Notes under the pieces: generated by a model
The model's input: the letters and a program-made list of their open reading frames with translations, nothing else
Database searches by the model: none
What the model was told of the DNA's origin: nothing
Part shown: in pieces, positions 1 to 12,835 of the stretch
How the letters are laid out: each line of letters starts with the position of its first letter
Numbering within the stretch: position 1 is the stretch's first letter
Made by a program: the position numbers and the translations under genes
Assembly: GCF_047496725.1 (NCBI RefSeq)
Contig: NC_132971.1
Span: 10,189,001 to 10,253,000 of the forward strand
DNA length: 64,000 nt
Source of the DNA: Anoplolepis gracilipes
Taxonomy: Eukaryota; Arthropoda; Insecta; Hymenoptera; Formicidae
Direction of reading: 5' to 3'

Positions 1-435
1 AATGTTGTCCCCACCACTATATTTTTGAGGAAGAGTATTAACAATATCATGATAGACACTCGGTAGATTTTCCGTATCTTCCATGTTTGTAGATTCAGAC
101 CATTCCTTTGTCTTTTGATAAATAGCATTTCAGAGATAAGCCTCTTGATATAAAATGAAGCCTTATCAAGTATTCTAACATTATTCCAGTCAAAATCATG
201 GTTAAAATCCCGTCTATGATTAGTGATTACCAAGTTTGTGTTTGTATTATGATGTATATGTCTTTTCTGTAATTCTGGTTTTTAGCTTCCGGGATGTTTG
301 GCCAACATATGAGGCATCACAATGGCTACAGTTAATTTTATATATGACGTTAGTTTTTAATTCTGTTGGCATGATGTCTTTGTGAGCTTTAATTAATTTG
401 TTCATTTTGTTAAGACTATACTGTGCGAGTTTCAC
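1..435 (-). mobile_element. Penelope-like element fragment with GIY-YIG endonuclease domain
   Basis: Reading leftwards from 435, the frame contains the block NVIYKINCSHCDASYVGQTS followed by RKLKTRI. This is the Cys-containing GIY-YIG-type endonuclease motif seen at the C-terminus of Penelope-like retroelements. After a frame change at about 250-270 the translation continues with HDFDWNNVRILDKASFYIKR and LISEMLFIKRQRNGLNLQ, the usual downstream part of the same domain. A second frame change lies near 90-100. The reverse-transcriptase part is absent on the right side, and the left edge of the window cuts the element. The copy is 5'-truncated and frameshifted, so it is a dead relic. The family is clear from motif order; the subfamily is not. 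Confidence 0.75.
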
Positions 436-479
436 TCTCGAATTTTTTCTTATACTATTGTATTAGTTTACTATTAACT

Positions 480-1500
480 TTAAATTTTAATTTTTTTTTC
501 ATCTTTAAAGAAAATGTTTATATTTATGTGCAATAGAAAATTTATTTTCCTGTATTTCTATTTTAGCATTTGTTTTTTAAAAATAAAATATTCTTTAGAA
601 ATAGAAAATTGTTTAAATTACAAATTTTATCGACAAAGTGGCATTAAATAAAATGAATAAAATGACATGTGTCATCCACAGATATCATTATCTAACCGTC
701 TGTTTAAAAATCAAAGTATTTTTATAATGATAAGAGAGAGACTATAAATACGTTTTATATTATAAAAATTAAAATGTAAAAAATGCTAAATTGAAATAAA
801 TTATATATTGACAATAAATTGGATTTACACACAATAATACAATATATATTAATAAGTGTTATAACAATCTTCCATAAACAAAACATTGTGCAGAGATTTT
901 TAATGATGATTCTTCTCGAATGGACTAAGCTTTACACGATACAAGTAGGAAACGGTGTTTTATACTACCGGATTACTTAAGGATATAATAGTTGTATTGC
1001 ACGTCATGAGATAATAACACTTTGTCGCAAATAATAAAACACTATGAGTATCTGCACAGTCTAATATATCGACAATTTGTTTCTTTAATTAGTCGTAATA
1101 CTCGCGAAGAATGTTTTTCCGTTATTAATAAGCCATGATGTGAGCTCGCTGTAAGTAATGCACTTATATATTGTGACTTGTGCAAATAGTTGTAATGTTT
1201 TATCATCCGCGATTGTACATCGTTGAATTGTCATTATCTCATGATATCACGCGATACAACTATTATATTCTGACATAATCTAGAAGCAAAAAGTCGTTTC
1301 CTCTACTTGCATTAGGCCTAATCTACAATGTGAGCTTTGTTTCCTGTTTCTTAGAAATTAATCCAATCCTGTTCGATTATTCTTCTTAAAATCAACTGCA
1401 ATTAATTTCTAAAGAAAGAAAAAGCAAAGCGCACATTGTAGATTAGGCTTTAGAAATAAGATGTTTAAAACAAAACAAATACATGTATTAGAAATAATAA
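480..1500. repeat. Duplicated non-coding flank, left copy
   Basis: This stretch is colinear with 12836-13790 at high identity, for example in the shared blocks ending tttatcgacaaag and around cgtcatgagataataacac. In the right copy the block lies just upstream of the acyl-CoA synthetase start on the minus strand. This left copy is therefore probably the 5' flank of a neighbouring unit whose gene lay to the left and has been replaced by the Penelope-like relic. No coding potential was seen. A MITE at 1312-1452 interrupts only this copy. Confidence 0.8.
1312..1452. mobile_element. Short inverted-repeat MITE inserted in the left flank copy
   Basis: The segment begins aggcctaatctacaatgtg and ends with the inverse, cacattgtagattaggctt, giving terminal inverted repeats of about 25 bp with an AT-rich core. 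The colinear copy near 13680 lacks it, so the empty site is visible. The ends resemble those of the MITE at 42006-42144, which also has a tctacaat core. Confidence 0.75.
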
Positions 1501-1715
1501 TAATATAATGATATATGTGAAATATATTTTTAAATGATTTTTAGTTAGTTGCAATTACTTTTGAATTGTTCATTATCATTCGAATATATTAACATACATT
1601 TAACTACGATATATTCGATAATTGTTCAGTCTTGCATATTATCACTTTTTTGTAGGTAGTTACGCAAGTTTCTTAAGGGGGGAATTCTCTTTTCATATCT
1701 ATCTTCTACATAAAA

Positions 1716-2025
1716 AGTGACCAAATGTTTAGTGTCTCGATACGAGACGTGTCCAAGAAACCAAAAAAAAAAGAAAAAAACCTTAATAAAACACGTGTTT
1801 ATATTTTTATACATTTATTAATATATTTAAACTGCAGAAAAGAGAGAGAGCCAGAGAGAGAGAAACAACAATAGTAAAATATGTTAAAAAGTTGAAAAGG
1901 TTAAATCTCTCTCTCTCTTTCTTCCCCCACCCCCCTCCCAGGACAATTCGGTCCAATCCGGGACATTATCCGGAACAAAAAGCTCAAATCCAGGATTGTC
2001 CCGCAATCCGGGACGTCTGATCACT
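1716..2025 (-). mobile_element. 310 bp MITE-like repeat, copy 1, GTCCCGGATT-rich
   Basis: This is an inverted copy of 26890-27202. Both have ends of the form agtgaYcagaYg, an interior with repeated short modules such as tcccggatt and gtcccg, a CT/GA microsatellite and a homopolymer run. The matching ends of about 12 bp and near-equal length (310 and 313 bp) suggest a non-autonomous DNA transposon family. No protein is encoded. Confidence 0.75.
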
Positions 2026-4050
2026 TTCTTTATATGATTATTATCCAATTACATATCTGCTGTAAATATACTTTCTCATTTTATTGTTAAGCAATATTTT
2101 AAACATAGAAAAAGAATATTGATTTCACATTCTCTTTATAAAACATTTATTGAACATTGTTGTTTTATATTCATGTTCTTATCCAAGTAGAACAAAAAGT
2201 CACGATAGTGTCAAAGTAATGTCAAATATCACAATGCATGCGTGTTCGTGCGTGCGTGCGTGTGTCAGAAAGGAATATTTGCACTTAATTTTAAAAGTGT
2301 ATATATCCGTCTCATATTCGGCACATGCATATACGCACACGCACACGCACACACACACGCACAGCATACACACACGCACAGCATACACATGATGGGCAAA
2401 ATCCATCCAACAATCTCCTCGTAGTGCGCAACGGATAATGCTAATGTTGGCGGTAACAGGCACAAAAATGTATAGGTCACTTTGATATATGTCATAAGTC
2501 CTCGAAAAAAAATCATATCAATCTCAATTTTTTTTAATTTGCAAAGAAAAGTTCAAATTTTACAATGATTATTATGACACTTGTGAAAAAAATTCATTCC
2601 ACTCCGCGGAGTGCGTCAAACTGTGTAAATTTTCCGAGACAAAACACGTTCTTACTTTTGAGAGGAAGGCGGGAGGGGAGAAAGATAAATTTAAAATCTG
2701 ACAAATGCTTCTTAAAGTAGAGACTTTAACCTACAAAATAAAAAAAAAATTTTAATATGACAATTTTTCGTGGAGTTGTGATTATCTGAAATTATGTGAA
2801 ATTTTGGTATAAATTTTTGTTGCGATAATTTTGTTGCCCAGAGTATTAAGATGAAAATATTGATTCGTTACATTTTAATCCTCACTTGTACATAATGTAC
2901 AATAACTTAATTTATTTTAGTAAAGTTTTATGATCTCTTTTCTCTGAAAATTATAATTTTGAATATTTATTAAAATAAAAATAAAAATTAAATTTAGTTT
3001 AGATTGGATTATTATAAAATTGGTTTAGAGAGATAAATCCTCACTTCTATAACGATCACAGTTACGAATTGTAAAGTAATAGTTCTATTGTAAATAAATA
3101 CATTTTTTAATTATATTAAATTGTTATTTCCTTTTTCGTAAAGATAAAAAATAAATTAAAGCTTCATTACGAAAGATACTATCGAATAGCTTTCATTTGA
3201 TATTTCTCAGATTATTTTGATACTTTCTTATCGGTTGTTTTCTAATTTAAAGTATTATTATAAAAGAAATCTTTATTTTTATCAGCAAAATTATTTTTAA
3301 AATATTTGACAATTTTCACTAATTGTAAAAATAAAGCTGAAATCGAGCAACTCATTCTCTCGCAAAATACGTGCAAGTTTGAGAATAATGTTTATCTAAC
3401 AATGTTTATCGAATAATTAATTTTTTCGTCATTGTTTTTTATCGCCGTCCAAACAAACATCATGACTTGCATCTGAAGAGTTTATCTGGATGTTTATTTA
3501 TCGTATGTACAAGATGATCGTGTATGAATGTGCGTTGTGTATACACTATGTCGTGTTGCATACAACAGGGTAGTGTCAATGTGTGTGAGTGTATGTAGGG
3601 TTGTACATATGTACAGAGTTGTATTTACGGTCCGGATATTGATAGCGGTTCGTTACGCTTTACAATAAATGGATTCTCAGCGCGCAAGGCGCCAGGTGGA
3701 CTTCGGGGCGGTGCGCCTACGATGATTCGAGAATCGCGATTCGTAAACGATTCAGGACTCTTAGATATATTAATTACCGGGCGCGTAAGCCAATGTTAAT
3801 CCGGTTTCGCAATTATCGATTTCCGGAGCGAAATGGTGCGGGTTGAGAAACCTTCGTAAGAAGGAATGCAACGTTATTATTTCGGTCGCGCGCATGTCTC
3901 GTTTTTATGATGTTGTGACGCTCGGTCGTTGCCGGGATTTGAACTTTCCCGTGTTTAGAAACGTGCGTCGGGAATTTAAATGTCTGCGTTTATCGAAACC
4001 GCGTGATTCCGGTCGCGATTCTTTTCGAGATTATAGGATAATCGAAATGG
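2026..4050. other. Intergenic stretch with a CA-type microsatellite and a local GC-rich patch
   Basis: No gene recognised. A CA/CG-type simple repeat lies at about 2325-2395. From about 3620 to 4050 the sequence is clearly richer in G+C and CpG than its surroundings and holds a 70-codon open frame (3843-4055, +) that matches no family I know. It could be a promoter or an old first exon. Nothing further can be supported. Confidence 0.4.
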
Positions 4051-4488
4051 GATAGAAAGAGATTAATTGCATATGTCAATACTTACACATAAGTACCAGG
4101 TAACAAGCACATGTCACTTTGACGTCGGCAACTGGTCATTTCTGTTTCAAAGACGTCACGTGAACAAATAATGTCTAATTTAAAACGTCTTTTTTGTGAC
4201 GTTTTAATGATGTTGTACAAAATATACATATTCGCCACGCTAGGTATGCACGTGTTTGCATACATGATATGTGTGTGTGTGCATGAGTGTGTTATGCGCG
4301 CGCGTGCGTGTGCGTGTACGGGCACGTATGCGTGAAAAATACAGCTTGGTATCTCCTGACTGCTCTTGTAAGATATACAATTAATAATTATAATTACCAC
4401 ATACATGTATAACTTCTTTAATTTAATATTTAATAATTTATAGAAAGAAAAAAAATTTATTGCATATGTCAATACTTACACATAAGTA
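4051..4488. repeat. Insert flanked by about 40 bp direct duplication
   Basis: The block attgcatatgtcaatactta with following cacataagta occurs at about 4067-4094 and again at about 4460-4487, each preceded by an agaaaga-type sequence. Between them lie the left part of the GACGT-rich MITE found complete at 58607-59246 (here 4094-4210, starting taccaggtaacaagcacatg) and a GT/CG simple repeat. The MITE has lost its right end. Confidence 0.65.
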
Positions 4489-4639
4489 TTATTTTAATCT
4501 TTTAAAAGCTTATTTTAGTTATTATTTATTTTATTTTCATTTTTAATTTTTTTTAACAAAATTTTTATATTTTTTTATTTAATTTAAAAAAAAAAAGTTT
4601 TTTCTAATTAAGATTTAGTTTAATTTTATTGAGAAAAAA

Positions 4640-7620
4640 ATATTACATTATTTCTACTTTTTAGTTTGTTTTAAAATTATTCAAATTGTCCTCAACGTAT
4701 ATATTGTAGATATTTTATTTATTAACAAAAAAGGTATTAGTATTCTTTCTTTGTGATAACTCACCTTGTATATTAAAATTGTTTGCTGATGAGAATTCAG
4801 TTTTTAAATAACAATTTAATTGTTCAATTATTAAGTTCTTATTTCTGTGAACTATTAATGTTGAAAATATACCTGTATTTTAATTATTCGATTTTGCTAT
4901 TCTTCAAAACTGCGGAGAATTAACAGCACTTGACATCATGATAAATATGATATGTAAACAATTTTTAAAATCGAAATGATAAAAAAGTCAAGTCAATAAA
5001 CGTAATAGTGTATAGTAATAAATCAATATATGGTTTAATTAACTTTTGAACTATACATTTAATTTAAAAAAAATAACTTCTGGAAAGAATTTAAGAGAAA
5101 TTAAAAATTATTCTATACTTTTATCTTCTTTTATTATGAGCAAATAATTTGTCAACATTTGTATACTTTACTAATTTGATTGTATACTTTTATTATAAAA
5201 TGTGTATAATGAATTTTTTTTTTCATGTAAAAAATTGGTTTCGATAAAAAGCTCCACAGAAAATTGTTGTTGGCCGTATTTTATGTGTATGTCGTATAAG
5301 TAAGATGTATTATATAATCCTATATTTTCGTGTTACATAAATGTTACAATATTATACCTTTAAAAGATAATAAAGAAAATAAAAACGTTTTTAAATGATC
5401 AATTTTCAATTTTATCAAGTTTTTTACATACATTGTTAATTTATTCATTATTATAAATTCCAAAAACGTTTGTTTCTCTAACTTACAAATAACTGATATA
5501 ATCTTAATTGTTAATTTTTTAAAGATTTAAAATTAAAATTTTTATTTTTATTGTCATGCACATTGTATTTATTAATCTTGTCGTGAACGTCATTCAATTT
5601 CGATATCTAGATAGAAACTTTAAATAGATGAACGTATAAAAGCATATATATTGTTTTTTTACAATAAAATATACTTGTTAATAATCATGAATCATAATCT
5701 GTACTTAATTGCTTTTAAATAACTATAAATAAAAAAGCGACTTCTATATGTGATAGAGAAGTACACTTGATATCAATCTGAATCTTTATTTCGATAAAAA
5801 AATGTACGTCTAGCTTCTTGAATCTAATATTAAACTTCTGCATCCAAATTTATGATATATATATGTTTATCTTTTTTACATAAAAAAGCTCTTACAATTA
5901 TCGAAACAAATAATTTTAATATAAAACTAAAAGTCAGTTAATATGTTACTTAATAAAAATATTATAATATTTAATGGAAATATCTTCTACTTTAATAATA
6001 AATCGAATTAAATGCTGATTGTGTGATATTAGGTTATTCTGATTTTGAAATAATATATGTATCAGATGTGCGTGCTGAGTGTCGCAAAATTACTGAACAA
6101 TATTTTATAATATATTTCGAAAATTATCTAGATTATTTGCATATGTTTAAAAAATGTGAAAATTTCAATATTTTTAGAATTATAAGTGATAATTCGGCAA
6201 ATATTTTATTGCATAGAATTTTCATTTTAGTCAGTATTTTGTTTACATCCGTACACATATCAAATTATTTTTTACTTTTATCATTTAGTTTTCATTAATT
6301 GTTTATTTTATTTTATAATGTATCTGATTATATTTTATCTAATCTGTAAGTACAATAATGTATATGTATAATGTATATGTACAATATAATAATTAATTAA
6401 CGTTTCATTATTGACAGAATGATTATTGATAATAAATTTTTACTGTAAAATAAAAACTATAAAATTTTTCTTTTTTAAAGGAAAGTAAAAAGATTTCAAT
6501 ATTTGAGTAGTTGTTTAGAAAAAAATTATTAAGTTTAATCTTTATATGAGGAATATACTACATTACTGTAGAATATTGTTTGGAAAGTATTTTATTTTTA
6601 TTTCCTTCCTAATTTTTTATTTTGAAAATTGATTTTAGAATTGTATTCAGTCAATAAAATAATACAAAGATTCGTATTTATTATAATTTATTGTAATAAC
6701 ATTAATTTGCTTATTATGTGTACCTGAAGTATAATTATGTATCAGTTTTTTACTAAATATCCAAATATAAAAATTCTTCTTATTTATTTTACTTAGAATA
6801 CATGATGTCTTAAATAATAGAAAGATAATTTCTTCGAGTAAAGTATTTAATTCTTAATATTTTGTATTCTATAAGAAAGATTACATTTAATAAGGATAAA
6901 GAAAATAGAGGATATTATATGTATATCGCCTATTTTACCAATCTTCTCCCATATTTGGCAGAACATAAGTTTATTTCGAAAAACTACTTAAAGTAAAGAT
7001 AGTAAATATGTGAGACGTAAATGCATTATATATTAATCTTTTATTAGTTTGATTGATTAATCATTTAAGATTCTTTCATAATCACGGATATCCAATCTTA
7101 AATTAGAAATAACTTGAAAACGGTCTTTTAAAATTTTATTTACCGTTTTCGTGTATCTGTCTTATGTTTGATACACCATATAAATATAGTTAAATCAATC
7201 GTTTCCGTTTCTGTACTAAAGTTAAAATTTCTTGAAAAATTGTATGTCTAAAACAGATTATTGTAACATTTATAATTACTATCTATACATGTATAATATA
7301 TAATATTTAAGTAGATTAGCATATTTATAAAGTTAAAAGCCAAAATTATGACAGATTTTATAATGTAAAAATAAATTACCCGTTTATTAACAATAAATAT
7401 GAATAGTAAATATAAATATATATATGCAACTTGGCTTAAATGTGAAGTATTAGTTCGAAAAATTAAAATTTGAGAAATAAAGAGTTTTGCAGTAGCTTTT
7501 CAAAAAAAAAATCACAACTTACTTAGGATCTGAATTACTTATATAGAGTTACGCTTGTGTTAAAAATTGATATATCTTAATATATTATTAATAATTGAAA
7601 TATCTTAATTATATACAATA
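4640..7620. repeat. Duplicated 3' flank of the synthetase unit, copy A
   Basis: This is colinear with 17970-20650. Matches run from the block around caaattgtcctcaacgtata through to aattgaaatatctt, with indels; about 350 bp near 5160-5540 is missing from copy B. It sits directly downstream of the synthetase stop codon. I see no conserved open frame in either copy, so it is duplicated non-coding DNA. Confidence 0.8.
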
Positions 7621-7678
7621 TTATAATAATAATAATAATTATAAAAAATATAATTATAAATTGGTTTCTTGTATTTGT

Positions 7679-10600
7679 TTATTCTACAACTAGTTTCTTA
7701 GCCATAGCTTTTAGTATATTTTTCGCAATTTTTCCTGTACTTGTATGAGGTAATTCATTCAGAAATATTACTCCACCACGAAGTTTGTATTGATCCGTCA
7801 TATTATTTGCCACCAAGTCTATTAATTCTTGTTCCGTCACCTACACATACACAATTTGAGCATTGCAATAATTTGATTATAGCATATTTGATTTAATAAA
7901 ACATTTTATACATTCCATGTTAGAAAATAATATATGTATAGTTCAGTATGTTTAAAGTATCACATAATCTTGACAACAGATTAAAAAAATTTTATTATAA
8001 AAATTTTTATAGTTACTTGGAAGTGTCTCTCTCTTAAAATTTTGATGCACTTGATAAATCATAATTTAAAATTTTCTATTTTGTTAACATTGCTTTGTAA
8101 CCTCATCATATTTGCAATAAGATTGTACCTCGATACCCGGCATCTTGGTGACATAAGCAATGGGATATTCGTCATCTGTTGGATGAGGAATTCCTGTTAC
8201 TGCAACTTCTGACACTCCTGGATGCGACAATAAAACACCCTCGATTTCTCCAGATGAGATGTGATATCCTCTGTATTTTATAAGATCTTTTATTCTATCT
8301 ACAATAAAGAGTTCCCCATCTTCATCAAAATAACCAATGTCACCTGAATGCAACCATCCTATAGGAAATTTGAACTTATTTTCATGGTATTACATGTGAT
8401 ATTATTATTACTACTATTATTATATTATTGTTAGACGTTTTGTTAGATGACTTTCTTTGTTAGAATTGTTTGATTAATGATAATATATGCTAATATGATT
8501 TAAGGGAAAGGGAGAATACACTAATGAGAATTTACATAGTTTTTTTACCTTGTTCATCAACAGTCTTTTTTGTCACTTCAAGATTTCTGTAATAGCCATT
8601 TATCTGAGTCACTGATTTTATCCACAGTTCTCCTAATTGATTTGAACCAAGAGCCTTTCCGCTTTCTAAGTCCACGATTTTTATTTCTGTATTTTGGATT
8701 ACTGTTCCGCAAGATCCATTCTTATGATTCAAGCACTGAAGTGTCCTGTATCCAGCTACTTCTGTCATTCCTAAAATGAGAGGGATAAATAGTTTGGTTT
8801 TTACTACATGTTCTGTTGGTAGATGTTTTGTCTCATTTTTCTTACATATTGTTACGTCTGCGAAACGATATCGATATTATTTTCGAGCGCGAGCGACGCA
8901 ACTATTCGACTTTTTTTTTTTAGCTACAAGAATAGATGAATTTTTCTCCACAATTAAAGTACTTATAAAAACAACACTCGAGGTCTAATAATTTCATATA
9001 AAAATGATAAAAAATTAAAAGATGAGTATTACGCCGTAACAATAGGTAATTATTTAATATAAAAAGTTTTAAGGTATGTTCGTGCAAAAGATATAGCATT
9101 TGCGTTTGGAATAACATAACAAAATATTAATAAACTTTTGGAAATGAAATTTTAGAAAACTTTAGAAGGCTAGTAAAAAAGATTTTCAAAATCTTTTAAA
9201 AATTACTCTTGTGCATCTGTGAGGGTGCGAGATTGAAACATAAACTCACGTCAAATGTCATTTCTAAAAGTTCACATATATTCCTTCATGCAATTGCTAC
9301 CAGAAACCTACCTTATTTTGTGTGTATAAACTGCAAAACTTTTATATTAAGCAAATATATTCTCATGTTAAGTTAAATTTTGATTCATAATATAGAACAG
9401 TTTTTGGATCCTCTTAATCAGGTTTAATAACATGCATAGTTCTAAACTAAAACTGTTTAATCACAATTATTCCTCTAAAAAATGGAGTGATTGTGATTGG
9501 TTAGTCTTAGAACTACGGATCTTGTTAAACTCGATTAAGGGTGACGTGTAAACGTAGTCATACTCGCGTACATGCAATAAAGACTTCTTTAAATTCACAA
9601 TAAACTTTATAAGAATAGTAATTATACAAAATATCATTATAATGCTCATTAGTAATCTCTCTTGATCGAAATCCAGAACGAGAACTCTCTTTTCTAAATA
9701 TTTGTCTCCGCGCGACGCTTCTTCGATTGTCTTCGACGACTTCGGACCGATCGATATATTAATTTTCCGGCTCAACTGAGAAAGTCAATCAATATTTTTT
9801 TGAAAACGGACGACACAGACATCACGGACGCAACAATATATATATACATATATATAATTTATATTTATAATATGTTGTATTATATTAGAATAATAATCTA
9901 CCATAACATTGTAATATTTGAACATGTGATAAAATGCGTCTTATTTCTTCGTGTGTTTTTGGTTTAATTGGTCCACCACCGAAGAATATGACTTTTAAAG
10001 ATAGTAATGGAAATTTCTTTATGTAACCCGCTTTGAGAAATCGGTGGATCATACTCGAGGTCAGAAAAACCGTAGTTATCTAAATAGCAAGATCAAAACG
10101 ATTTAGCCTTTTACATTATATTACATATTATTATCATGCATGCAAAAATATAAAATGCATAATAATTAATTTTCTTAATAAATAATATAATAATATCATG
10201 TAAAAATAATATTTTTTAGTATTATATCTTGAATTTATTTAAATTATTATATAGTAATATTTTAATACTTGAATCGTTAAAATAAATTTTTTTCTTATTG
10301 AGAAATGCAAGTTTTTCAGACATTTAAATATTAACAAGAGAAGTATGATAATATATATACTTAATATATAATTATTTCCTTGACAGAGATAAATTTACAC
10401 AATATTGAATTATTAAGGTTCCCGAGTAGTCGCCGAGAAACTCTAAGTTTGACGGTGATAACAAATATAACTACAATAGAAATAAGAATCAAGTCATTAG
10501 TGTTCTCTCTTTTTATCTCGCATTGTTTGTTTCTTTTTTTTCTATTAGGCGTGAAAGTGACGTTTAGACAGCCAAATTATTCTTGCGTGCCCTCTTTAAA

Positions 10601-12689
10601 TAAACTATAGATCGTTTTAGTACACTTGTAAAATTGTCCGCAAACTAAGCTTAACAAGGAATATACTATGTAAAGGGAACATTTTCCACTTCTTTAGACA
10701 GCTGTCAAACCGCGTATTTTCTTGTGTAAATAGGGATTATTTTGACACTCATTTTACGGCTATTTATTAACTGTCAAGGGAATAGCTTAGTGTTCAAACA
10801 ATTTTACAAATGTGCTAAACCGATCTGTAGTCTTATTTCATCGAAATATCTATTTATTGAAAACTTGCACGCAAGAATTCTCAGAGTATTATTTCTCGCT
10901 TATGACGTCACTATTCCAATATAGCCGCGGTGAGCCTCGGGAGCCTCAAGAAATTCTTGAGAATAAAATGGTCTTTAGCAAAAACAATTAAATTAATATG
11001 TCTCATTGTCAGTTATTATTTTTCTGAAGTTAGAGAAGAAGATAAATTTAAAATTATTTGCTCATTTATAATAATGAATAAAAAAATCTTTAATTTTTTA
11101 CATAAAGAGTTTTTGCCTGTTTTATCTTTTATATATAATAAATCATAATAATAAAATCGAGAAAAGTGTTCCTATATATTTTCTTTACAACTGTTACCTT
11201 GTATTTTTCAATTAATAAGCATATCATCTCTTCATCGAATTCTGGATAAAGAATTACTTTGGCACTCTGCACGATCGAAAACAAATTCATCATTACTCCC
11301 AAAACCCAATAAAGTGTTGAGAACCAAATCGGCGTATCGGTAAAATCTATGTTTTTATCTTTGCTGACATACGACAGACAGTAATTGGATAATTCAACTC
11401 CTTTCAACAGTCCCGTGCTGCCTGACGAATGCATTATGCACATGGTCTTTTTCCTGTCGACATAACATTGCACTCGACATAATGGAATGTCGTCACTTCC
11501 GCATCGCTGCACATGGTCAAAATATCGAAAAATGAGATCACGTTGAGGTGATTGCCGAAAATCACAACAATGGGATTGCTGTTGCTCTTTTTTATCGCGC
11601 TCAAAATAACGTTCACGGATTTCTCAGTGCAGAATATCATTTTCGGAGTAGTCAGCCGCATAACATAAACACGCTTTCTAATGACAAATGGCGCATAATT
11701 AATAAAATTTCATGAAATAAAAAAACACTAGATAAAATAAATGATACATATAAATGTTAATACACAATTAAATAATAAATAAAATAAATTCTAATGAATT
11801 CGAGATAAATCAAATTACATTTGCTGTTGTTGGAATTATATTATTTGTAATTATTAATCGAATAAAACGTAACAATGCTTTTGAATGGTCATCGCAGGAT
11901 AACTCTTGCAAATTCATGTTTTCTTCCCACGGATTAAAGATCGCGTTGACATAAATTGTCGCCAAGCAGGGCACGAAGGAATTGAAATGATTACTTGTGC
12001 ATAGACTGACAATATCGCAAAGTTTGATTCCTTGTTTTTGTAACCACAATGCGCATTTTACAACTTTATTTTGTAACTCTGCATACGTAACTACTTGTTC
12101 AGTGCATGCATCAATTTGTGACATTATTGATATTGTACAGAGTGTCTTAAAATCATAGAACGTGCATTTTATTACAAAATTACTTAATTATTATTAAATT
12201 ACCATTGAATGGTATTAAAATATAATATCTCATGTCATTTCTTGAAAATGTTTACTCGTTATGAAATTAGTATGCAAATTTATATTATATAAGCATTGTT
12301 AACTCTGAAAGTTTTCTTCTCTTACATTTAATATTGACATTACGTCTAAGTATTACCTTACCTGTGCAATTTTATTTCCATGACTTTTAATGTTATTCCA
12401 CAATATTTCTCCAATACTTTTAGGCGTACATGTTATTTCTCCTTTGTAAACGTTATTTTCCACAGTAAAAGTCTAAAAATAATAGATAAATCTTTATTTA
12501 AATGAAACACAGTACAAATTTTTGCATATATTTGAAACAAATTTACGTTTTGTGTTTTTAATCTATAATTTTATATCATATTGACAATGATTATTTGTGT
12601 AAGTTAATTGTTAATTATATAAATATATTAACTATAATATGCGCAATTATGGGTGTTTTTGTACTTACCCTTGACTCATTTACAGCCAT
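7679..12689 (-). pseudogene. Luciferase-like acyl-CoA synthetase (AMP-binding), full exon set with a frameshift
   Basis: The family activates carboxylic acids to acyl-AMP and then acyl-CoA. Exons from 5' to 3': 12689-12669, 12472-12362, 12115-11874, 11677-11198, 10079-9902, 8770-8549, 8358-8129 and 7840-7679. Phases agree at every join, giving about 548 codons, the usual family length. Visible motifs are the P-loop HSSGSTGLLKG, YGMTE across the exon 5/6 junction, SGDIGYFDEDGELF, RIKDLIKYRGY and the C-terminal TGKI with the catalytic lysine. There is no SKL-type peroxisomal tail; it ends KKLVVE. Exon 4 needs one base restored near 11450-11465, because FHYVE and RKKTM lie in different frames. 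The natural acceptor of exon 3 reads AA instead of AG at 12116-12117, though an in-frame AG 30 bases upstream (exon end 12145) could replace it. The exon 3 donor is weak and uncertain. The gene is either a recent pseudogene or carries a sequence error. Confidence 0.8.
8920..9412 (-). repeat. Dispersed repeat in synthetase intron, inverted relative of 55640-56140
   Basis: Reverse-complementing this intronic block gives the same order of short sequences as 55640-56140: the aatataaaagttttgcaatt block, gaattgcatgaaggaatat, the ctcgcaccctcacagatgca block and the distal ggatcctctta. Part of it (ttttagaaatg and flanking words) is also shared with the hairpin at 42691-43075. It is a dispersed non-coding repeat family with no protein visible. 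Confidence 0.65.
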
Positions 12690-12835
12690 ATTACCGGAGA
12701 TATAGTTTTTAGATCCTAGTTGAAAATGTTGAACACAATTAAACAGCGACGTAGTAGTTATTCCTCTCACTTATTATAATATAAAAAAAATACACAGATA
12801 TCTATGAAAAATGTTTGGAAGTTTATAGAATGTTT

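Noticed and set aside
2150..2516. Overlapping open frames rich in His-Thr or Cys-Val
   Set aside because: They are translations of a CA/GT microsatellite in several frames, not genes.
3843..4055. 70-codon frame in a GC-rich patch
   Set aside because: No family resemblance and no splice partners; listed only as part of the intergenic description.
4083..4472. 129-codon minus-strand frame
   Set aside because: It crosses a partial MITE and a simple repeat; no protein signature.
9467..9775. 102-codon minus-strand frame in a synthetase intron
   Set aside because: No recognisable domain, and it lies within an intron next to a dispersed repeat; a transposon shadow is more likely.
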